Shown: positions 7,676-15,181, counted from the stretch's first letter. The stretch: 21,602 nt of DNA from an uncultured Planctomycetales bacterium (GCA_937982665.1 CALJLD010000201.1:1-21602); one strand, 5' to 3'. A program made the numbers and translations. Notes: a model not told the origin generated them from the letters alone.

Positions 7676-7703
7676 CCGCTGCAAGCAGGGCGGCTTGCAG
7701 TGG
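7676..7703. repeat. Inverted repeat with 10-bp stem (predicted hairpin)
   Basis: CCGCTGCAAG (7676-7685) pairs with CTTGCAGTGG (7694-7703) around an 8-base loop, complete apart from one G.U pair in plus-strand RNA. The left arm is also part of a direct repeat, TCCGCTGCA, present at 7664-7672 and 7675-7683. No T-tract follows, so a terminator role is not supported. It lies 33 bases after the 21-bp array. Confidence 0.5.
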
Positions 7704-8141
7704 GTGCAATGTTTCGTGTTGAGTTTGAGTTGTTTCCATTTTGCCGTTCCGCGGCGAGTTGATTGGCAGGGCCTTGGTTGCCGAGGCGTGGATTAGTGAT
7801 CGCGCAGGTTGAACGCATCAGCGCGGCCGGCCCAAGCACGCGGCCAGGCCCTCAAACGCTTCATAAATGTGATAACTGCGGCGACTTTTGTCGCTTTTCG
7901 TGCTGCGAGAGTCACGTTCTCACGAAATGTGCGCAGTGCCCAATAGCGAGATTGGCTCTTTGGGCATTTTTCCAGAGATTTTTTCGCGCGAAGCCTTGCG
8001 CGAACAGATGGCCAGTTGCTGGGAGAACACGCCGAACCGGCAATTTGTCGCGAAAATCAAATCTCGGCGAGTGTGGCTACGAGATATCCACTGCGCAATA
8101 ACTATCCCGCGAAACTGCGGGGCACATTGCACGGTGAAGCG

Positions 8142-8196
8142 ATTACGCGGTGAGTATTACGCAGTAACTATTATGCAGTATTACTACGCGGTGATT
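8142..8196. repeat. Tandem array of four degenerate 13-14-bp repeats
   Basis: The plus strand reads ATTACGCGGTGAGT (8142-8155), ATTACGCAGTAACT (8156-8169), ATTATGCAGTATT (8170-8182) and ACTACGCGGTGATT (8183-8196). The last unit contains the final codons and the stop codon of rplU, so the array spreads from the gene end into the downstream region. It would lie in the 3' untranslated part of the ribosomal protein mRNA. Confidence 0.6.
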
Positions 8197-8498
8197 TTTG
8201 TCACGCGGACGCGATTGTGCCACTGCCGGTGGCCGGTCTTACGGCGAGAGTTCTTGCGGCGACGAAGCTTCTGGACCACCAGCTTGGGGCCGCGCGATTT
8301 GGCGATGACCTCAGCGGTGACGCTTGCTCCGTCCACCAGCGGCGTGCCGACTTTGACGCCGCTGTCACCACCGCAACAAAGAACTTCCGAGAATGTCACC
8401 GTGTCACCCACGGAGACGCTGTTATCCAGATCGAGCTCAAGCACGTCACCTTCGCTGGCGCGATACTGCCGACCGTGATCTTTGAACACTGCGTACAT
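8184..8498 (-). CDS. rplU: 50S ribosomal protein L21
   Basis: A 104-aa protein of normal L21 length. MYAVFKDHGRQYRASEGDVLELD at the start and the KFRRRKxxxRKxGHRQ-type end (here KLRRRKNSRRKTGHRQWHNRVRVTKI) are the family signatures. It binds 23S rRNA in domain II, near L20. It is the last gene of the cluster, 105 bases after secY, with AAGG a suitable distance upstream of the ATG. L21 is usually paired with rpmA (L27) in bacteria; no rpmA follows here. The last codons lie in a 14-bp tandem repeat. Confidence 0.96.
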   Translation of the reverse strand: MYAVFKDHGRQYRASEGDVLELDLDNSVSVGDTVTFSEVLCCGGDSGVKVGTPLVDGASVTAEVIAKSRGPKLVVQKLRRRKNSRRKTGHRQWHNRVRVTKITA

Positions 8499-8603
8499 TT
8501 GGCTAAACCTTGTTCCTGCTGCTGTTTCCTGCTTGCTCCCGATTTGCCGGCAATTTGCCAGCGCCCCAGCATTCTTTGAATTGCTCTTTGTGTTCTTGTT
8601 CTC

Positions 8604-9944
8604 TTAGGCTTCCAGCAGCCCGCGATAATTCCGCATGACGAGGTGGCTATCGACCTTTTGCACGAAGTCAAACGCCACGCTGACGGCAATCAGCAAGCTT
8701 GTTCCTCCGTAGAAACTCGCCAGGGCGAGATCAATGGACATCAACTCGGCCACAATGGTGGGGATGATGGCGATTGCCGCGAGGAAGCCTGCACCCACGT
8801 ACGTGATGCGAAGCATGACTTTTTCCAGGTATTCCGCCGTGCGGCGGCCAGGCCGCAATCCGGGGATGAAAGACCCATGGTCTTTGAGGTTGTTGGCGAT
8901 GTCTTTGGGATTGAACGTGATGGCCGTCCAGAAGTAGCAGAAGAAGTAGATCATGGCGACGTACAGAATGTTGTACAGCAGCGATGATCCACGCTCGAAC
9001 TCTTGTCCCAACGCTTGCCAAGGCCCTTCCGGATGCCAGTTGGCCACTTGTTTGAAAATCAGTGACGGGAACAAAAGCAAACTGCTGGCGAAAATGATGG
9101 GCATGACGCCGGCCTGATTGACCCGCAGCGGCAGGTATTGGCGAGTTCCGCCATAGACCTTGGTGCCGCGGACGTGCTTGGCGCTTTGTGTGGGGATTTG
9201 CCGCTGGCCGCGATAGATGAAGACCACGCCTGCCACAACAGCAACAAAGAACGCCCCCAGCACGATGATCTTATCAATACCGACGGTACTGGCATCACCG
9301 CTGAGTTGCGGACCTTCCGTAAAGACCGGGCCCAACAGGCGGATGAGTGCATCTGGCATTTGGGAAAGAATGCCTGCCATGATGAGCAAGCTGATCCCGT
9401 TTCCGATGCCGTATTGATCAATCTGCTCACCCAACCACATCAGGAATATGGTGCCGCACGTCATGGTGAGCACGCAGATGAATTGCCAGGTGAATGGCAA
9501 TGACCCTCCCACCAGGAAGTTGGCGCGGACAATGCCAGCATTGGCCAAGACGCTGACATAAACCCAGCTCTGGAAAATGCAGATCACGACCGTGGCGTAG
9601 CGGGTGTATTCGTTGATCTTCTTGCGACCGCTTTCGCCTTCTTTTTGCAGGCGTTCCAGCGGGCCCCAGACGGAAGCCAACAACTGGAAGATAATCGACG
9701 CCGAGATATACGGCATGATTCCCAGGCCGAAGATGGTGGCCTGACCCAAGCGACTGGCGCTGAAGATGGAAAGCTGATCCAGCAATCCGCCGAAACCGCC
9801 GGTATCCGGCAGGTTCTTGTTCAAATCCGTGATGGGCAGCGGGACATGCCAACCAATGCGATAAATCGCCAAAAAGAGCAGCGTCAGGAGAATCTTCTGA
9901 CGCAACTCTGGAATGGTAAAGATGACGCGCAGTTTTTCAAACAT
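8604..9944 (-). CDS. secY: Preprotein translocase subunit SecY
   Basis: A 446-aa membrane protein, the channel-forming subunit of SecYEG. MFEKLRVIFTIPELRQKILLTLLFLAIYRIG is the conserved N-terminus and first membrane segment; GIMPYISASIIFQLL (plug/TM2 region), LQKEGESGRKKINEYTRY, and GNGISLLIMAGI are diagnostic, and about ten membrane segments are visible. The RPGRRTAEYLEKVMLRITYVGA segment is the SecA/ribosome-contacting loop region. ATG at 9944 gives the family start; an in-frame GTG at 9965 with GGAGG only 3 bases away is an alternative. It follows rplO after 148 bases, a long spacer for spc operons. Confidence 0.97.
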   Translation of the reverse strand: MFEKLRVIFTIPELRQKILLTLLFLAIYRIGWHVPLPITDLNKNLPDTGGFGGLLDQLSIFSASRLGQATIFGLGIMPYISASIIFQLLASVWGPLERLQKEGESGRKKINEYTRYATVVICIFQSWVYVSVLANAGIVRANFLVGGSLPFTWQFICVLTMTCGTIFLMWLGEQIDQYGIGNGISLLIMAGILSQMPDALIRLLGPVFTEGPQLSGDASTVGIDKIIVLGAFFVAVVAGVVFIYRGQRQIPTQSAKHVRGTKVYGGTRQYLPLRVNQAGVMPIIFASSLLLFPSLIFKQVANWHPEGPWQALGQEFERGSSLLYNILYVAMIYFFCYFWTAITFNPKDIANNLKDHGSFIPGLRPGRRTAEYLEKVMLRITYVGAGFLAAIAIIPTIVAELMSIDLALASFYGGTSLLIAVSVAFDFVQKVDSHLVMRNYRGLLEA

Positions 9945-9996
9945 AACGTTCCGCGCTTCGGTCACGCGCCTCCGGCGATTGATTGCGCTTTGTCAC

Positions 9997-10014
9997 GGCG
10001 CCGTCCCAGGCGCC
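9997..10014 (-). repeat. GC-rich hairpin in the rplO-secY spacer
   Basis: GGCGCC at 9997-10002 and again at 10009-10014 form a 6-bp all-GC stem around a 6-base loop. No T-run follows on the minus strand, so complete termination is not expected. It could lower secY expression relative to the ribosomal genes or mark an mRNA processing site. Confidence 0.35.
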
Positions 10015-10092
10015 AGCTTTGTGCACGAACTTGTTGCAGGTCTTGTGGTGCGAGTCCTCTGTGGCCGTTTTGAATGGTGCCAGAGAACGTTG

Positions 10093-10584
10093 TTATTTTG
10101 TCTTTTGGCGTTGCTTGTTTTTGACGACGGGCTTGGGTCCTGGCAGGACGACAACCTCTCCGCCGGCTTTCTTGATCTTCTCTTCCGCCGATTTGCTGAA
10201 GCGATGCGCGCTGACCTTGAGCTTCTTCGTCAGGTCACCGTCACCGAGGATCTTGAGCTCGTCAAAGCGGCGCTTGGCGAGGTTTTTTTCTCGCAAGGTG
10301 GCGACGGTCACTTCCTCACCGTTTTCGAACCGGGCTTCCAGGTCCGCAACGTTGACGGCGAATACGACTCGCGCGAAGCTGTTGGTGAACCCGCGCTTGG
10401 GAATGCGGCGAGCCAGTGGCATCTGGCCGCCTTCAAACGCGAGGTGCGACGAGAAGCCTGCGCGAGACCGCTGACCTTTGTGGCCGCGACCGGAGGTCTT
10501 TCCGTGGCCGGAGCCGGGCCCGCGACCAATCCGCTTGCGGGCCTTGTGAGTGTGGACTCCTTGATGGACTTCGTGCAACTTCAT
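10093..10584 (-). CDS. rplO: 50S ribosomal protein L15
   Basis: A 163-aa L15, slightly longer than the usual 145-150 aa. MKLHEVHQGVHTHKARKRIGRGPGSGHGKTSGRGHKGQRSR is the basic Gly-rich N-terminal extension that enters the large subunit; GGQMPLARRIPKRGF follows in order. The C-terminus carries a short basic tail (KPVVKNKQRQKTK) beyond the globular domain. Its ATG overlaps the rpsE TGA by 4 bases, implying coupled translation. rpmD (L30), which lies between rpsE and rplO in many bacteria, is absent. Confidence 0.96.
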   Translation of the reverse strand: MKLHEVHQGVHTHKARKRIGRGPGSGHGKTSGRGHKGQRSRAGFSSHLAFEGGQMPLARRIPKRGFTNSFARVVFAVNVADLEARFENGEEVTVATLREKNLAKRRFDELKILGDGDLTKKLKVSAHRFSKSAEEKIKKAGGEVVVLPGPKPVVKNKQRQKTK

Positions 10585-11057
10585 GACAAGGTCACTCCTC
10601 GGAGCCGTTCAACTTCAGACTTTGTGCGGACGTTGCTCAAGGCGTCTAATGTCGCCTTGACGAGATTGACGGGATTATTGGAGCCGAAGCTCTTGGTCAA
10701 AATGTCATGGATTCCGGCGGCTTCGCAAACGGCACGGACCGCGGAACCAGCGATGACACCGGTACCAGGCGAGGCGGGAACCAGGATGACTTGGGCCGCG
10801 CCAAAGCGTCCCTTCATTGTGTGCGGAATGGTGCCGCCGTCCATGGGGATGGGGACCATGCTTCGTGATGCTTCTTTGGTGGCCTTCTCGACCGATGGCG
10901 GCACTTCATTCGCACGGCCGTAACCCCAGCCGACTTTGCCTTTGCCATCTCCGCAGACAACCATGGCGGCGAAGCTGAAGCGACGGCCACCTTTGACGAC
11001 CGCGGCACAGCGCCGAATCAGCACGACTTTTTCGATGATTCCGGATTCACTCGACAC
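10581..11057 (-). CDS. rpsE: 30S ribosomal protein S5
   Basis: A 158-aa S5 involved in decoding accuracy. The N-terminal dsRBD-like domain (VVLIRRCAAVVKGGRRFSFAAMVVCGDGKGKVGWGYGRANEV) and the C-terminal PGTGVIAGSAVRAVCEAAGIHDILTKSFGSNNPVNLVKAT segment are standard. The start codon is GTG at 11057; the upstream sequence offers only a weak CGGAA. The gene follows rplR after 50 bases and overlaps rplO by 4 bases (ATGA). Confidence 0.97.
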   Translation of the reverse strand: MSSESGIIEKVVLIRRCAAVVKGGRRFSFAAMVVCGDGKGKVGWGYGRANEVPPSVEKATKEASRSMVPIPMDGGTIPHTMKGRFGAAQVILVPASPGTGVIAGSAVRAVCEAAGIHDILTKSFGSNNPVNLVKATLDALSNVRTKSEVERLRGVTLS

Positions 11058-11107
11058 GTTGGATTCCGCTTTGTTTTGTGTGCGTTGTTTTGCGAATGTG
11101 GACGCGA

Positions 11108-11476
11108 CTAGAACTGCAAACCGGCTTCACGAGCGCTGTCCGCCAGAGCTGCGACGCGACCGTGGTATTTGTAGCTGCCGCGATCGAAGGCGACATCTTT
11201 GACACCCGCGGCAACTCCGCGTTCGCCAATGGCTTTGCCCACCACAGTGGCGGCATCCATGTTTGCGCCGGATTTGACCTGGCCGGCGATGTCTTTGTCC
11301 TTGGTGCTGGCCGAAGCAAGCGTCCGCCCGGCGATATCGTCAATCAACTGAGCATAAATGTGCTTATGGCTGCGGAAGACCGACAATCGTGGCCGCTCGG
11401 ACGTGCCGCGGACCCTGCGCCGCACGTGACGGCGCCGTCGCAGCCTTCGCCGATTGACAAACTTGTTATGGTCCAT
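11108..11476 (-). CDS. rplR: 50S ribosomal protein L18
   Basis: A 122-aa L18, which binds 5S rRNA together with L5. The Arg-rich N-terminus (NRRRLRRRRHVRRRVRGTSERPRLSVFRSHKHIYAQLIDD) and the C-terminal FDRGSYKYHGRVAALADSAREAGL are family hallmarks. ATG start at 11476. The 126-base spacer to rplF is rich in A and C on the coding strand and holds no gene. Confidence 0.96.
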   Translation of the reverse strand: MDHNKFVNRRRLRRRRHVRRRVRGTSERPRLSVFRSHKHIYAQLIDDIAGRTLASASTKDKDIAGQVKSGANMDAATVVGKAIGERGVAAGVKDVAFDRGSYKYHGRVAALADSAREAGLQF

Positions 11477-11602
11477 GGGAACTCGCCTGTTTGTGGCACT
11501 TCTTCAATTTGTGTTTGATGAGTGCCGCTGAAAAAATGACTGCGTGTGTTGTTTTGTTGTGCGTTGTCTTCTTGGAGTTGCGACGCTGACGCGCTGCGGG
11601 GA

Positions 11603-12151
11603 CTAACCGCCGGCGGCAGTCTTACCGGCCTTGCGGCGGAACTGCTCACCTTCATAACGGATGCCCTTACCCTTGTAGGGCTCCGGCTTTCTCACAGCGC
11701 GAATCTCGGCCGCGAACTGGCCAACCATCTGCTTGTCCGCGCCTTTGACGACGACATGCGTCTGGTCCGGACAGGTCACATCCAGCCCTTTGGGGATGGT
11801 CAGATGGACTTCGTTGGAGAAGCCGACTCGCAATTGCAGGACATTGCCCTGCACGGCGGCCAGGTAACCAACTCCGTGGATTTCCAACCGCTTCTCATAA
11901 CCTTGGGTGACGCCGATGACCATGTTCTGGATGAGCGCGCGTGTCAGTCCGTGCAAAGCACGATCCTGCTTGGTATCGCCAGAGCGACCCACGTTGACTT
12001 GCTTTGCGTCATCATCAATGGTGACTTGCAATTCCGGGCGATGCGTCCATTGCAGTTTGCCACCGCTCCCTTCCACGGAGACGGTTTGACCGGCAACTGC
12101 GACCTTAACGCCGGAGGGAATTGCAATCGGTTTTTTGCCAATACGGGACAT
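11603..12151 (-). CDS. rplF: 50S ribosomal protein L6
   Basis: A 182-aa L6. MSRIGKKPIAIPSGVKVAVAGQTVSVEGSGGKL starts the first of two related domains, and the second ends with the signature PEPYKGKGIRYEGEQFRRKAGKTA. L6 binds 23S rRNA domain VI near the sarcin-ricin loop and the GTPase centre. Start ATG at 12151, 71 bases after rpsH, in normal spc order. Confidence 0.97.
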   Translation of the reverse strand: MSRIGKKPIAIPSGVKVAVAGQTVSVEGSGGKLQWTHRPELQVTIDDDAKQVNVGRSGDTKQDRALHGLTRALIQNMVIGVTQGYEKRLEIHGVGYLAAVQGNVLQLRVGFSNEVHLTIPKGLDVTCPDQTHVVVKGADKQMVGQFAAEIRAVRKPEPYKGKGIRYEGEQFRRKAGKTAAGG

Positions 12152-12222
12152 GGCCTGATATCTCGGTTAGCTTTTGCTTCAATCCAAACTTAGCCGCGGT
12201 TTACCAACATGACTCAACACTG

Positions 12223-12618
12223 TTACCAAAGTTCGCACAGGACCTCGCCGCCGACCTTCTTTTGGCGAGCCTCGCGGTCACTCATCACTCCCTGGCTGGT
12301 GCTGACGATGGAAATCCCCAAGCCATTGAGCACGGGGCGAAGTTCCTTGACTCCGCGATAGACTCGCCGGCCGGGTTTGCTGACACGGCGAATGTGGCGA
12401 ATCACGCGCTCCCCTTCGGGCCCATACTTAAGGTAAACGCGGAGCTGCTTGACGGGCTCCGAGTCGACCTCTTCCCAGTCCCAGATATAGCCCTCTCTTT
12501 TGAGGACATCAGCCAGGCCGGACTTGACCTTGGAAACCGGACACTCAACTTGCCCTCGTTCAACGCGCACAGCGTTGCGAATGCGAGTTAGCATGTCGGC
12601 AATGGGGTCGGTCATCAT
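12223..12618 (-). CDS. rpsH: 30S ribosomal protein S8
   Basis: A 131-aa S8, a primary 16S rRNA binder (helix 21) and in E. coli the repressor of its own operon. MTDPIADMLTRIRNAVRVERGQVECPVSKVK is the N-terminal domain and LGISIVSTSQGVMSDREARQKKVGGEVLCELW the rRNA-binding C-terminus. Two adjacent ATGs (12618 and 12615) could serve as the start. A hairpin lies in the 92-base spacer before it. Confidence 0.97.
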   Translation of the reverse strand: MMTDPIADMLTRIRNAVRVERGQVECPVSKVKSGLADVLKREGYIWDWEEVDSEPVKQLRVYLKYGPEGERVIRHIRRVSKPGRRVYRGVKELRPVLNGLGISIVSTSQGVMSDREARQKKVGGEVLCELW

Positions 12619-12670
12619 GGCGTCGTGGTTCTCCGCAGTCTATTGACTTCGCTTTTCTTGTCTTTGTTGA

Positions 12671-12698
12671 TTCCTTTGCCGTTGATCTTGGCAAGGAA
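12671..12698 (-). repeat. Inverted repeat in the rpsN-rpsH spacer
   Basis: TTCCTTTGCC (12671-12680) and GGCAAGGAA (12690-12698) are complementary with one bulged base, around a 9-base loop. It sits 13 bases after the rpsN stop codon on the transcribed strand. Without a T-run it is not a terminator; it may be a processing or regulatory hairpin. Confidence 0.4.
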
Positions 12699-12710
12699 AG
12701 GATCTGGCAC

Positions 12711-12896
12711 TTACCAACTCGCCTTTTTCACACCGGGGATGAGCCCTTCATCCGCCAGCTTGCGGAAACAAATTCTGCAGATGCCGAATTTGCGATACAC
12801 GGCTCGCGGTCGTCCGCAGAGTTTGCAGCGACTTTCCCGCCGGGTCATGAATTTCGGCTTGCGCAGGGCTTTGGCGATCTTGGATTTGCTTGCCAT
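12711..12896 (-). CDS. rpsN: 30S ribosomal protein S14, zinc-binding type
   Basis: A 61-aa short S14 with the four zinc-ligand cysteines C24-x-x-C27 and C40-x-x-C43 (SRCKLCGRPRAVYRKFGICRICFR). The end, LADEGLIPGVKKASW, is the invariant C-terminus that contacts 16S rRNA in the head of the small subunit. The short zinc form replaces the roughly 100-aa zinc-free form of E. coli. It lies between rplE and rpsH as expected. Confidence 0.97.
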   Translation of the reverse strand: MASKSKIAKALRKPKFMTRRESRCKLCGRPRAVYRKFGICRICFRKLADEGLIPGVKKASW

Positions 12897-12955
12897 GTGA
12901 TTGTTCTTTGTCTTCGCTTAGTTCGCACTCAACTCAAATGGATTGCAGATTGCGG

Positions 12956-13498
12956 CTAGCTCTTAAAGGGCATGCCAAACATCTTGAGCAGTTCCCGCGA
13001 CTCCGAGTCTTCCGATCCGGAGAAGCACATGGTGATGTTCATGCCCTGCTGCCGGGTGAACTTGTCCGGGTCCAGTTCCGGAAACACAAGAGACTCTGAC
13101 AATCCCATGCTGTAATTTCCGTTGCCGTCAAAAGCCTTGGGATTTAGGCCGCGAAAGTCACGGACACGGGGGATGGCAATGGAAATCAATCGATCCAAAA
13201 ACTCATACATCCGGATGCCACGCAAGGTGACTTTGGCACCAACGTCCATGCCTTCTCGCAGGCGAAATCCGGCGATTGACTTTGTGGCCGCCGTCACGGC
13301 AGGCTTTTGACCGGTGATGATGGTCAACATCTTCACCGCGTCTTCCAGGTGTTTCTTGTCTTGGATTGCGCTGCCCACGCCCATGTTGACGCTGATCTTT
13401 TGCAGCCGGGGCAGCGACAAGCGATTCTTCCGCCCAAACTTTTCAGAAAGCTGGGGGAGAAGTTCTTTGTGATATCGTTCTTGCAGTCTTGGCGTCAT
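12956..13498 (-). CDS. rplE: 50S ribosomal protein L5
   Basis: A 180-aa L5 of normal length, which binds 5S rRNA and contacts the P-site tRNA. Signatures include LPRLQKISVNMGVGSAIQDKK, TGQKPAVTAATKSIAGFRLREGMDVGAKVTLRG, RVRDFRGLNPKAFDGNGNYSMGL and the C-terminal MFGMPFK. ATG at 13498, 76 bases after rplX. Confidence 0.97.
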   Translation of the reverse strand: MTPRLQERYHKELLPQLSEKFGRKNRLSLPRLQKISVNMGVGSAIQDKKHLEDAVKMLTIITGQKPAVTAATKSIAGFRLREGMDVGAKVTLRGIRMYEFLDRLISIAIPRVRDFRGLNPKAFDGNGNYSMGLSESLVFPELDPDKFTRQQGMNITMCFSGSEDSESRELLKMFGMPFKS

Positions 13499-13574
13499 GG
13501 CGACGATTTTCTCTCGATTTGAACCGGCGAGGTGTCCTCAGCCGTGCTCCTTTTCTGGCTTATTTCTGCTTTGC

Positions 13575-13937
13575 TTATTTCTTTGTTGTGCCGGCATGCG
13601 GCGGAGCAATTTGCCCGATCCCTTGTCCGCACTTCTTACAAAAGCGTTCCTTGGAACCGTCTTTGGCAAAACGGGCACCCGTGCGGGTTGGCTTGGCACA
13701 GGAGGGGCAAACCAACTGGACATTGGCAATGCTCATGGGCATTTCCGTCGACAGGCGGCCACCCTGGGGATTGCGCTGACTCCGACGAACATGCTTGTAA
13801 ACGCGATTCATGCCTTCAACGACCACACGGACAGGCTTGCGGGTTGCCTTGTCTCGAATGACGCGCTGGACTTTGCCAGTCTCACCCCGGTCATTGCCGG
13901 CGATCACCTGCACAGTGTCGTCAACTTTGATATGCAT
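13575..13937 (-). CDS. rplX: 50S ribosomal protein L24 with C-terminal zinc ribbon
   Basis: A 120-aa L24, an assembly-initiating large-subunit protein. Residues 1-50 hold the KOW motif (VDDTVQVIAGNDRGETGKVQRVI). Residues 70-105 carry the NVQLVCPSC...RFCKKC segment with C77, C80, C100 and C103, a likely zinc ribbon that E. coli L24 lacks but many other bacteria have. A Lys-ended low-complexity tail follows. It lies between rplN and rplE as usual. Confidence 0.96.
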   Translation of the reverse strand: MHIKVDDTVQVIAGNDRGETGKVQRVIRDKATRKPVRVVVEGMNRVYKHVRRSQRNPQGGRLSTEMPMSIANVQLVCPSCAKPTRTGARFAKDGSKERFCKKCGQGIGQIAPPHAGTTKK

Positions 13938-14006
13938 TTCCGTTTACTCTGATTTCTTGGCAACAAGCTCGTTCAATGAAGGTCACTTAACCGAACGCAG
14001 CCCGAT

Positions 14007-14375
14007 TCACACCACTTCCGATGCAAGCGAGACAATCTTCATGAAACTTCGCTCACGCAACTCACGGGCAACCGCGCCGAAAATTCGCGTGCCTTTGGGG
14101 TTCTTGTCCGCGTCAATAATGACCAATGCGTTGGAATCAAACCGAACGTAGCTGCCGTCCGCCCGACGGGTTGATTGCTTGCAGCGGACCACAACTCCGC
14201 GGATGACGGTGCCTTTTTTGACTTCGCTACCGGCGATGGTCTTTTTGACGCTGCCGATAATGACGTCACCCAAACCGGCGTATCGACGCCGACTGCCACC
14301 CAGCACCTTGATGCACATGACTTCCTTGGCGCCGGTATTGTCAGCGACATTCAGCCGGGTTTGCATTTGGATCAT
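14007..14375 (-). CDS. rplN: 50S ribosomal protein L14
   Basis: A 122-aa L14, the exact usual length. MIQMQTRLNVADNTGAKEVMCIKVLGGSRRRYAGLGDVIIGSVKK and the later VVRCKQSTRRADGSYVRFDSNALVIID and IFGAVARELR are fully conserved. L14 forms inter-subunit bridges with 16S rRNA. ATG at 14375, 85 bases after rpsQ. Confidence 0.97.
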   Translation of the reverse strand: MIQMQTRLNVADNTGAKEVMCIKVLGGSRRRYAGLGDVIIGSVKKTIAGSEVKKGTVIRGVVVRCKQSTRRADGSYVRFDSNALVIIDADKNPKGTRIFGAVARELRERSFMKIVSLASEVV

Positions 14376-14460
14376 GACTGACTCTCTCTACAACGCTTGT
14401 TTGTTTTTCTTTATGGAGCAATTCTCAACGCGACCAGATTGTTGGCGATGATTGCAGTAA

Positions 14461-14835
14461 CTATTCCGCGGAGTCACTGGCATCGCCTTCGGTTTTTTCA
14501 GCCGCAGGGCTGTCGCCCGCCTCTCGCTGTTCGATCACGTCTTTGACTTCTTGCTCCTCATCACTTTGCCGCTTGCGGGTCACTTCGCGGAACTTGCTTT
14601 CTTCAACCACGCGCACAAGTGTCCAACGCTTGTTCTTGGACATCGGTCGACATTCAACGATCTCGACGATATCGCCGCGATGCGAAGTCTCGTCCTCATC
14701 ATGCACAGCACAGACCGTCCGACGGCGAATGTATTTGCCGTACGTGGGGTGCTTGACACGACGTGTGATCTCAACGCGTCGCGTTTTCGACATGTTGTCG
14801 CTGGTGACAACGCCTTGGAAAACTTTCTTGGGCAT
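14461..14835 (-). CDS. rpsQ: 30S ribosomal protein S17 with acidic C-terminal extension
   Basis: A 124-aa protein. Residues 1-83 are a normal S17 (FQGVVTSDNMSKTRRVEITRRVKHPTYGKYIRRRT and GDIVEIVECRPMSKNKRWTLVRVVE), an early 16S rRNA binder. Residues about 90-124 form an extra tail rich in Glu, Asp and Ser (SDEEQEVKD... ending GDASDSAE). S17 is usually about 85 aa. ATG at 14835 (MPKKVFQG) is preferred, with AGGAAAG upstream; the longer frame needs a TTG at 14877 and adds non-conserved residues. Confidence 0.95.
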   Translation of the reverse strand: MPKKVFQGVVTSDNMSKTRRVEITRRVKHPTYGKYIRRRTVCAVHDEDETSHRGDIVEIVECRPMSKNKRWTLVRVVEESKFREVTRKRQSDEEQEVKDVIEQREAGDSPAAEKTEGDASDSAE

Positions 14836-14895
14836 GAATGTTGATCTTTCCTGCGATGCGTCTGAAGCCTGACTCAAGCCTCAGGATATTCTCGA

Positions 14896-15093
14896 TTAAG
14901 TGGCCGCTTGGGCGCGTTCTGATTGCAACGTCTTGATGCGGGCGATTGTCCGCCGGTGCTTCTTCTTTTCGCTGGGGGCATCCAGGCGTTCCGTTTGAGC
15001 GCGAATCTTCAGCCGGAACATGGAATCCACAGATTCCTTCATGGTTGCTTCCAACTGCTCGTCACTCATCTCGCGAAGTTCCGACATCTTCAT
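14896..15093 (-). CDS. rpmC: 50S ribosomal protein L29
   Basis: A 65-aa L29, a two-helix protein at the exit of the peptide tunnel. MKMSELREMSDEQLEATMKESVDSMFRLKIRAQTERLDAPSEKKKHRRTIARIKTL matches the family order. ATG at 15093 is chosen because GCGGGAG lies 6 bases upstream; an upstream in-frame TTG at 15108 and an internal ATG at 15087 are less likely. It lies between rplP and rpsQ as expected. Confidence 0.95.
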   Translation of the reverse strand: MKMSELREMSDEQLEATMKESVDSMFRLKIRAQTERLDAPSEKKKHRRTIARIKTLQSERAQAAT

Positions 15094-15181
15094 GACTCGC
15101 TCCCGCAAACTCCCGTCGACCGCTTCTCAATGATTTTTCTTGGCTACAACTTCTTGGCAATGTTTCGTTGGCCGCTTCTTC

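Larger units (their letters stand above)
7301..8183. other. Gene-free, repeat-rich intergenic region
   Basis: Apart from the promoter candidate to its left, no reading frame here looks like a protein. The overlapping open frames on both strands are explained by the 21-bp repeat at 7518-7643, whose length is a multiple of three and so keeps frames open. The block holds a bipartite hairpin (7448-7479), the 21-bp array, a 10-bp-stem hairpin (7676-7703), smaller palindromes at 7881-7894 and 7983-8004, and a 14-bp array at 8142-8196. It separates the end of the ribosomal cluster from the beta-lactamase-fold gene. Confidence 0.6.

Noticed and set aside
7095..7739. A 214-aa minus-strand open frame, and several other frames of 78-180 aa on both strands, across the intergenic repeat
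   Set aside because: They exist because the 21-bp repeat has no stop codon in several frames; one overlaps the signal-peptide region of the beta-lactamase-fold gene, and none has domain-like sequence.
7881..7894. GCGAC-TTTT-GTCGC hairpin followed by TTTT on the plus strand as a terminator
   Set aside because: The stem is short, and no plus-strand gene upstream needs a terminator here.
8106..8121. CCCGC/GCGGG hairpin downstream of rplU as an intrinsic terminator
   Set aside because: The stem is only 5 bp and on the minus strand is followed by ATAGTTATTG, not a T-run; the evidence is too weak to call the cluster's end.
9913..10923. A 336-aa plus-strand open frame
   Set aside because: It is antisense to rplO and rpsE, whose protein sequences are fully conserved; the frame is a codon-usage shadow.
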